From assembly GCA_012976225.1 (NCBI GenBank), contig JAAVVG010000001.1, forward strand, positions 62,001-126,000: 64,000 nucleotides of DNA. Reading direction: 5' to 3'. The position numbers and the translations under genes were made by a program. Of this stretch, positions 58,201 to 64,000 are shown in pieces. The DNA is from Golubevia sp. BC0850. Lineage: Eukaryota > Basidiomycota > Exobasidiomycetes > Golubeviales > Golubeviaceae. How positions within the stretch are numbered: position 1 is the stretch's first letter; every line of letters starts with the position of its first letter. Under the pieces are notes generated by a model that saw only the letters and a list, made by a program, of their open reading frames with translations, searched no databases and was not told the DNA's origin.

Positions 58201-58470
58201 GACAAGTTTCCTCATTTCTTTTTCCATCCTCTTTCTTCTTCAGGTTACACCTCAACTGCTTCAGTCTCCCTACTAGCTAAACTCAGAAAATCTCCCTCCA
58301 CCTATCAAGCTCACCCAACTCAACCCAACTCTCAAGTCGAGGAATCTCTACTTCCTTTCAGTATGCATGCTAGACCTCTTGGAAACGTCGTTTATTTCAT
58401 GAGCAGTTTGAACTCAGAGAAAAAGACTTTGGATATGGTTTTGGAGGTCTTGTTGAGGGAGTTGAAGTGA
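55263..58470 (+). CDS. Bifunctional dethiobiotin synthetase / DAPA aminotransferase
   Basis: Five exons (55263-55298, 55374-55507, 55767-56507, 56619-58147, 58244-58470) join to 888 residues. The N-terminal BioD part has the P-loop IFGANTDVGKT at 13-23, YLKPVSTG, then YSTPVSPHLAPSLES and TILIGSSQLGGISTTKSAYD. The BioA part starts at WWPFTQHMLAKS (a splice completes the His) and has IDSAHGDFF, WWTQCLGHSPERLTRAAVRA, GSYHGDTIGAMDA, IIFDEVFVGLYRLGK (Asp660) and the pyridoxal-phosphate lysine in AKILTGG (Lys689). The enzyme makes 7,8-diaminopelargonate and closes the ureido ring, the two middle steps of biotin synthesis; the plant and fungal fusion is known as BIO3-BIO1. The last intron is 96 bp with no stop, so retention would keep the frame. 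Mitochondrial import is possible, but no clear presequence is seen. Confidence 0.93.
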
Positions 58471-58900
58471 GGGAGCGGGAGAAGAGAGAGAGAAGGAGGT
58501 GCTACGCTAAGCCTTGAACGATTGCTCCATTTAGAATTCTGTATCTCTATTCACGTCAATGTCTATTGGTAAAAAAGATGGTTATTAGATATTGTAGATG
58601 GAGGTGTGAGAAGAGGAGGAAAAGAAAGGGAGGTAGAGCGCAAGCGCGCAAGGCCGATGCCGAGGCTGAAGCTGAAGATTTCTTCCTGTCGAAAAAAGTT
58701 GAACTCTGTGAATCATCATCTCTTAATAAGTGACAACAGCAACTGGGATTCCTGGGAACTCGAACTACTACTTACTCAATTGAAATCCCAACAACGATCT
58801 CTGAGAAGGAACGGCTTTTCTTTATAGCTCTGCTAGCTTAACTTCTTCCTCCTCTCCTCCATCTTACAACTTCAACCTCAACCTCTCTCACCCACTTGTC
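58471..58900. other. Intergenic, BIO to RRP9 spacer
   Basis: About 430 bp between tandem genes. A 51-codon plus-strand frame (58578-58733) is present but unsupported. The RRP9 leader has pyrimidine runs near 58845-58900. Confidence 0.4.
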
Positions 58901-61866
58901 ATGCCAGACGGATTCTTCCAAAAGAAGCGTAAAAGACCTGAAACTTCCTCTTCTTCTTCTTCTTTAAAGCAACGACCCAAGTCCAACTCCTCAGCCTCAT
59001 CCTCCAGCAGGAAGGGGAAGGCTCGTAGGCCGAGGGAAGAAGAAGGATCAGATGAGAGTGATCCTAGTGGAGATGAGAGGGGCGGGGCTGAATCTATGAA
59101 CTTGGAACATCAATATGATGTAGATTTGCAAGAGGAGGATGAGACTAGCTTGAAGGAAACTCCAGCTCAGGCTAGAGTTAGGTTGGCTAGGATGTATCTT
59201 AATGGGCTCGGTAAAGGTGATGCCGATGAGCATGAGTTGGAGGAGGATGATCTTGGTGAGTAGATGAGTAAGAAGACAGGATGGGAGCTTTGGGTTCCCT
59301 GTCTAGTGAGAGAGTGTCGAAGCAGTGAGGGAGGCAAGATCAGCTGGAAGAAGATCGGAATTGCACTCAGCTGGCACTCGCTACAATATTTTGAGCTTGC
59401 TGTTCAACCAATGGATAGTTCTGCTTATGTAAACTGGGTCTCATCCCTCCTGACTGGGAAGGAGAGGTTTGCTGTCGAGCTCTAGACAGCTTGCCTGCTC
59501 TTCTCTTCCTTCTCTCCTCCCGCTGCTGCTCGATTTGCTTACATCTGCTTCTGGACTTCTCTTTTCTCAATTCCACAGATCGAAACGCTATCTCTGCTCG
59601 TCTTCAATCCGATGCATCAGCCTCAAGAGGAAAGATGCACGTCTTTGTCTCTTCCCTTCTATCTCTTCCCACTGCCATCTCGACTTCAACTTCAAGCACC
59701 TCTCCAGACCTCAATGCTACTTCATTATCCTATCCTTTCCCCCTCTTAACTCTCAAAGGACACTCCTTAACCCCTACCTCAGCAATCTTCTCTCTCCCAA
59801 CTCTCTCAACCTCAACACTGTCATCTTCAGAGCCTTCAATTTTCACAGCCTCCAAATCAGGAGATATCCTACACTATCGGCTCAAAGATGGAAAATTGAT
59901 AGAGAAGATCCCAAGAGTCAGGACTCAAATCAAAGGTGGAGCTAAAGTCCAAGAAAAGGAAAGGAAAAGAAAAGATGGGAAGAATGAGAAGGTTGGGAAA
60001 GGAGAGGGAAAACCTCTGGGAAGTAAAAGGAGTGGTGCCGCTAGAAGAAAAGCTAGAGAAGTGAATTCAAGTCAGAGCTTCAACAGGAAGGGAGAAGAAG
60101 GAAACGACAAGACACAAGATCAAGCTGCTGAGACGGAGAAGAGTGGGAGCTCTTCGAAGGACAAAACTATTACTCAACGATTAGTCCAAGGTCAAGGTCA
60201 TACAGATGAGATTTGGTCAATGGCTGTTTCCTCAGATGGGAAATATCTGGTTTCTGGTGGAATCGACAAGCTAGTTTCACTTTGGTCTTTATCCGTCAAT
60301 TCTGGTCCAACTTCTTCTCCGACAATCAAATTCCTAAAACATCTTAGCGGTCATCGATCTCCATTAACTTCATTGGCTTTTCGTCAAGGTCATCCAACTC
60401 TATTAAGTGCTTCTTTAGATAGGACTTTGAAGCTTTTCGACGTATCTCAAGGATCTTACATCGAAACTCTGTTTGGACATCAAGAAGGTGTATTGGGAGT
60501 CGATTGCTTAAGGAGCGAGACTGCAGTGTCGGCAGGTGGTAGGGAAAGAACTGCGAGATGGTGGAAAATCCCTGAAGAAAGTCAATTGGTCTTCAGAGGT
60601 GGAGGGAAAACCTCTAGTGGAGCTAAAGGCAAAGGAGCGGCTAATGGAAATTCTAAGACTCTAAGAGATAGAATGAGAGACGTTCTCGAAGGCGGAGAAC
60701 TCGTTGAAGAGGGGGATGAGACTGTGATGAATAAAGGAGACGATGGGAAGGAAAAGGAAGAAAGATTTGAAGCGGTCGAAGGTAGCATAGAATGTGTTTC
60801 TATGATCGATGATTCTCACTTCTTGAGTGGAGGTGATAGCGGGTGAGTCCTACTCTCTAGCATTCTTGGAGTCTCCACTTGGAAATGGAATTGACAACAC
60901 TAACTCTTATCTCTCTTTTGTTCTTCTGACTATCCCTTCTTAGTTCTATCTCTCTCTGGGATCTAACGAAGAAGAAACCGGTCTTCACTCACGCTTTTGC
61001 TCACGGCTTGGAAACAAGACCAGTCGTGAGTGCTGAGGTAGACGTCTCAAATGGTGGAGCTGGAACTAGACATGCCGGTATGGGAGGAAGCAAGAAGCAG
61101 AAAACCGCTACCGTTTCCACCTCTAGCGTCTACAACGCTGAGGGCCAGATCAGATCTCCAAGAGCTATCGTTAGCATAGCCTGTCTACCTTACGGAGATG
61201 TTTTCGCGTCTGGTGAGTCAATCATGTTTAGATCCTTTCTCTTCCCTTCTCGATCTCTCTCTAGCGTCGCCTTACCCTCTCTTCTCGTTCTGTTCCCTCC
61301 TTCCAGGTTCCTACGATGGCTCAATTAGAGTCTGGTCCCTTTCTTCAACCTTACGGAACTTCTCTCAACTATTCGAAATCCCAGCTACAGGATTCATCAA
61401 TTCACTTCAACTCATCTCTCCTTCGAAAGCTAAGTGGGAAAGAGGAGAAGTCCTTCAAGTCTCAGATTGGCCTTCTAATCGAGTGGAAACCTCTGGAATT
61501 TCCCAAAGAAATCTCATGCCAAAGAAAGGAAAGAAGATCAAGTTCACTTCTGGCTCTGATTCGGAATCGGACGAATCCCAAGAAGATGAAGATCAAGATG
61601 TATCAATTAACGTTGATTCTAGTTCTTCGAGCAAGTCTTCTCATACTTTCTCAGACAAGCTTTCACTTTCTCTACCTGTTCCAACTGGAGCATCGAGAGC
61701 TCAAGCTCAGCATGCACCTCCTTTGCTTGTCGCTGCTATTGGACAAGAACATCGATTGGGAAGGTGGCAGAGGATCAAGGAAGCTAGGAACGTCGCTGTG
61801 GTGATTCCTCTTGTCTTCGCGGAGAGTCGAAGAGGAGCGACAGATATTGGACAGGACGAGGATTGA
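58901..61866 (+). CDS. RRP9: U3 snoRNP WD-repeat protein Rrp9-like
   Basis: Four exons (58901-59255, 59579-60842, 60944-61212, 61307-61866) join to 815 residues. A Ser/Lys-rich basic N-terminus is followed by ETPAQARVRLARMYLNGLG and DRNAISARLQSDASASRGK, matching the segment before the propeller in Rrp9/U3-55K. WD40 repeats follow: GHTDEIWSMAVSSDGKYLVS, GGIDKLVSLWSL, LSGHRSPLTSLAFRQGHPTL, ASLDRTLKLFDV, GHQEGVLGVDCL, then GSISLWDL and YDGSIRVWSL in the last exons. HRLGRWQRIKEARNVAVVIP near the end is characteristic of Rrp9. The protein binds U3 snoRNA box B/C in the small-subunit processome. It is longer than yeast Rrp9 (573) because of charged insertions between repeats (rich in Lys/Glu near 360-410 and 590-620). 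Confidence 0.88.
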
Positions 61867-62138
61867 GGGGACGGAAGGAGTGGACGAGAAGAAGACGAGG
61901 AATGAGGTTCAGAACCTCTAAACAGAAAGACGTTTCAACCTTTTGCCAAACCAAACCAACAACCAAAATGTACCAACTCAATTCCCTTTCAATCGCTTTT
62001 CTGACAATTTGTCGTCTTGGCATGTCTTGATCATCAATATTTAATACATAGATTTAACATTTGCAGCCATTACTTTTGTTGCTTTAGGGTGTGCAGATGA
62101 CAAGAAAAGAGCTCGTTCCTTTGAGCCAGATCCAATCT
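61867..62138. other. Convergent spacer, RRP9 / CFT1
   Basis: About 270 bp between two stop codons; AT-rich at 62030-62070. Convergent transcripts probably end or overlap here. Confidence 0.35.
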
Positions 62139-64000
62139 TCAAACAGACTTCCAGCTGGATCTCATTTCAGCCAGTTCCCTTAAGATCTGATCTGGACCAT
62201 CGCAGCCTGGCAGAGTGCGAGATAGCTCGACCATCTGGGGACGAGACATGGATTCGAAGGCTGTCAGGAGAGAGGCGTCGAGAATTCCTTTGGTGAGAGA
62301 TCGTGGTACCGTTTCATTTCGGACGGTTCTGAAAGTTGGAGAGAAAGAGAAGACAAAGAGAGAAGAAAGATGTGTTTCTTCGTAAGTTGAACAGAGCCTC
62401 TTAATATGCTGGCAAGAAAATGGGGTTTCAACTCACCGGAAAGCTCGAGGATTCAATCCACCAGTGTGCTGAGCACTACGAACCAAAGACCCTTGAAGTA
62501 ACTGTAATCGTTTGAAAACGAGCTCATCGATTGGAACAACAGCTTCAAGGGACCCATTAGTCATAGAGAGAACGACTTCAGAAGTTAAAGAAGGTCCTCC
62601 TTCAGAGACCGGTTTCCCTGGAACGACCAGAGAAGAGACGACGTTTGACGTACTCTGGAACTCAGTTCTTAGAAGGAGTTTTTGTCCACTTTGGCTTGTT
62701 GGGACAGTTGGACCGTACTCTAGAAGTCGAAGAACTTCATCAGCTCCAGAAGAGAGGAAACCGACTTCATTCTCATGAACCAGGAAGTTGACCGAGGTAC
62801 ATTCCATTTCGTTGTGATCCTTCCCTAAGAGAATGAGTCGGCAAGGCTCCTCCTGGAAAGCGACGAACCAGACGCTTTTCTTGACATCTCCTAGAAGGAG
62901 GAAGTTCTTGAGTCTTCGAAGACAACTGATTTGATAAGGCACGTCGATGAAAGCTACTGTGACCATCCAATCATCAGATTCGAGCGATCGAACGAAGAGC
63001 TAGAAAAGGGCAAGGAATGAGAGCGGGCTAGTCAGTGCACGAGATAGCAACGTGAAGGCAAAGGTGTTAGGCCGCGCAAGCGACTTAGAAACCCACCTTC
63101 TGACCAATGACGGTCAAGATATATCCGTTAATGTCTGCCAGAGCTGTGATTGGAGCTTTGGATTCCTCTTTACAGACCAGCTTGAGAGCAAAGCGACAAG
63201 TTGGGTCATCAGGAGGAGCAACGATTTCCACAACATCGAAGATGTAAGTCTGTTGAGAGAACAGGAATGAAAAGCTAGTCAATAGTAAAACGCTTCGATC
63301 TCTGGATCATCGAAAAAGCACTAACCGATCCTCTGGAGGGTCTGTCCTCTCCATTGACAATGATGGTTCCAGCAGCGATGTAATCCTTCTTTCCAGAAAC
63401 CGTACTCTGAGTTTTCAAAGACAGAATCTCCAAACAAGTCACAATCTCGTTCCGTTCGAACTCGTACCCATGGACCGGTTCTGAGGTTCCATCGGCGAAG
63501 AGTTCTAGGCAACCAGTCTGAGAGAAAGTTGGAGCTGGTTCGGCGGAGGGATCCTTGATTGCAGTCATCTCTTCCGCGTCGAAGAGAGCCCACGGAGTGT
63601 CGTAGAGGGCAGAGGTGACAACTGTTCCAGTAGCTAGATGACCTAGAATCTTGGTTTGGGTACGTCCAACACGAACTGATCGAGTTGGCAGACCGAGGTC
63701 GTAGTTGTGAGCAGGGAGGGAGGCGAAGAAAGTCTGCGTTGTAAAAGCAAAGAGGCAAATTAGAATATTCTGTGGGGAATGCTGATAGCGCTGGAGATAG
63801 TCAGAACTCACCTTTGAGTCTTGAGAGAAGACAAACTTTTGTCTAGACTCCCCACTGAAATCGTTCCATCTCAACGTAAGAGGAGAGAAGCTTTCGAACC
63901 CATCTTCCCTACTCTCCACGAAAGTCACTCCACCTTTTCTAGGTTTGAAGATCCACCCAGGATTGCTACCGAGAACAGCAATGCCATTTGAAGCTCCAGT
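62139..64000 (-). CDS. CFT1: Cleavage/polyadenylation factor Cft1/CPSF160, 3' part
   Basis: Five exons are inside the window (63812 to beyond 64000, 63326-63733, 63097-63249, 62437-62999, 62139-62328); the 5' end lies to the right. In order: SNPGWIFKPRKGG, TFFASLPAHNYDLGLPTRSV, YEFERNEIVTCLEILSLKTQ, GTIIVNGEDRPSRGSTYIFD, KEESKAPITALADINGYILT, FLLLGDVKKSVWFVAFQEEP, ECTSVNFLVHENEVGFLSSG and QHTGGLNPRAFR. The repeat blocks and the GLNPRAFR near the C-terminus are those of the CPSF-A/Cft1 family, which reads the AAUAAA region in pre-mRNA as a scaffold of the 3' end processing complex. The last exon encodes DQILRELAEMRSS before TGA. All visible junctions are in phase; introns of 60-110 bp. Confidence 0.92.

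Noticed and set aside
58578-58733. 51-codon plus-strand frame (MVIRYCRWRCEKRRKRK and on) between BIO and RRP9
   Set aside because: Short, Lys/Arg/Ala/Glu-biased, no recognisable domain; more likely chance or an upstream frame in the RRP9 leader.

Overview
The window is nuclear DNA of a fungus, most likely a basidiomycete. Nearly every gene carries short spliceosomal introns (about 70-200 bp, donors mostly GTGAGT or GTAAGT, pyrimidine-rich acceptors ending CAG or TAG). The proteins include fungal families: a Sec72-like TPR protein, two Zn2Cys6 regulators, a LacA-type GH35 beta-galactosidase and a fused BioD-BioA enzyme. Base composition is moderately AT-rich by eye. An F-box/LRR-like pseudogene hints at Pucciniomycotina, but I cannot fix the class. 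There is no rRNA, no convincing tRNA, no CRISPR array and no operon.

Layout from left to right. 1-186: 3' end of an RGG-tail protein (GAR1-like). 687-3308: nuclear-looking protein with a Harbinger-type transposase helix-turn-helix. 4101-6024 (-): RED/IK-like splicing factor. 6207-13436 (+): DOCK-family Rho/Rac GEF (Dck1-like), six exons. 13719-14751 (+): Sec72-like protein. 15333-16965 (-): membrane di-iron hydroxylase. 17186-18170 (+): Mms2-type UEV. 18545-19460 (-): intron-rich histone H2B. 19902-20974 (-): membrane RING-H2 E3. 21325-23251 (+): Zn2Cys6 regulator. 23734-25778 (-): proteasome ATPase Rpt5. 26689-31050 (+): 1453-residue Ser-rich protein. 31849-33214: gene-poor interval with an F-box-type C-terminal fragment and an AGTATACT-rich foldback repeat. 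33215-35642 (-): SAGA subunit Hfi1/Ada1. 36410-39647 (+): microcephalin-like BRCT protein. 40155-44364 (-): secreted GH35 beta-galactosidase, eleven exons. 45211-47854 (+): Zn2Cys6 regulator with a 15-residue CCSS repeat. 48330-49966 (-): F-box/LRR-like pseudogene. 50525-55028 (-): large low-complexity protein with a Gln run. 55263-58470 (+): bifunctional biotin enzyme. 58901-61866 (+): Rrp9/U3-55K-like WD-repeat protein. 62139-64000 (-): 3' part of the polyadenylation factor Cft1/CPSF160.

Most genes are housekeeping: RNA processing (GAR1-like, RED, Rrp9, Cft1), ubiquitin-proteasome (Mms2, RING, Rpt5), chromatin and transcription (H2B, Ada1), secretion (Sec72) and small-GTPase signalling (DOCK). 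Many neighbours are divergent pairs sharing 200-900 bp promoters: RED/DOCK, hydroxylase/MMS2, RING/Zn2Cys6, RPT5/Ser-rich, ADA1/BRCT, GH35/Zn2Cys6 and polyQ/BIO. The most unusual items are the domesticated-transposase-like protein, the CCSS-repeat regulator beside the beta-galactosidase, the divergent orphan H2B, the foldback repeat, and the very short first exons. Exon joins were worked out by hand from splice signals and reading-frame phase; all joins close in frame except the first junction of the hydroxylase.
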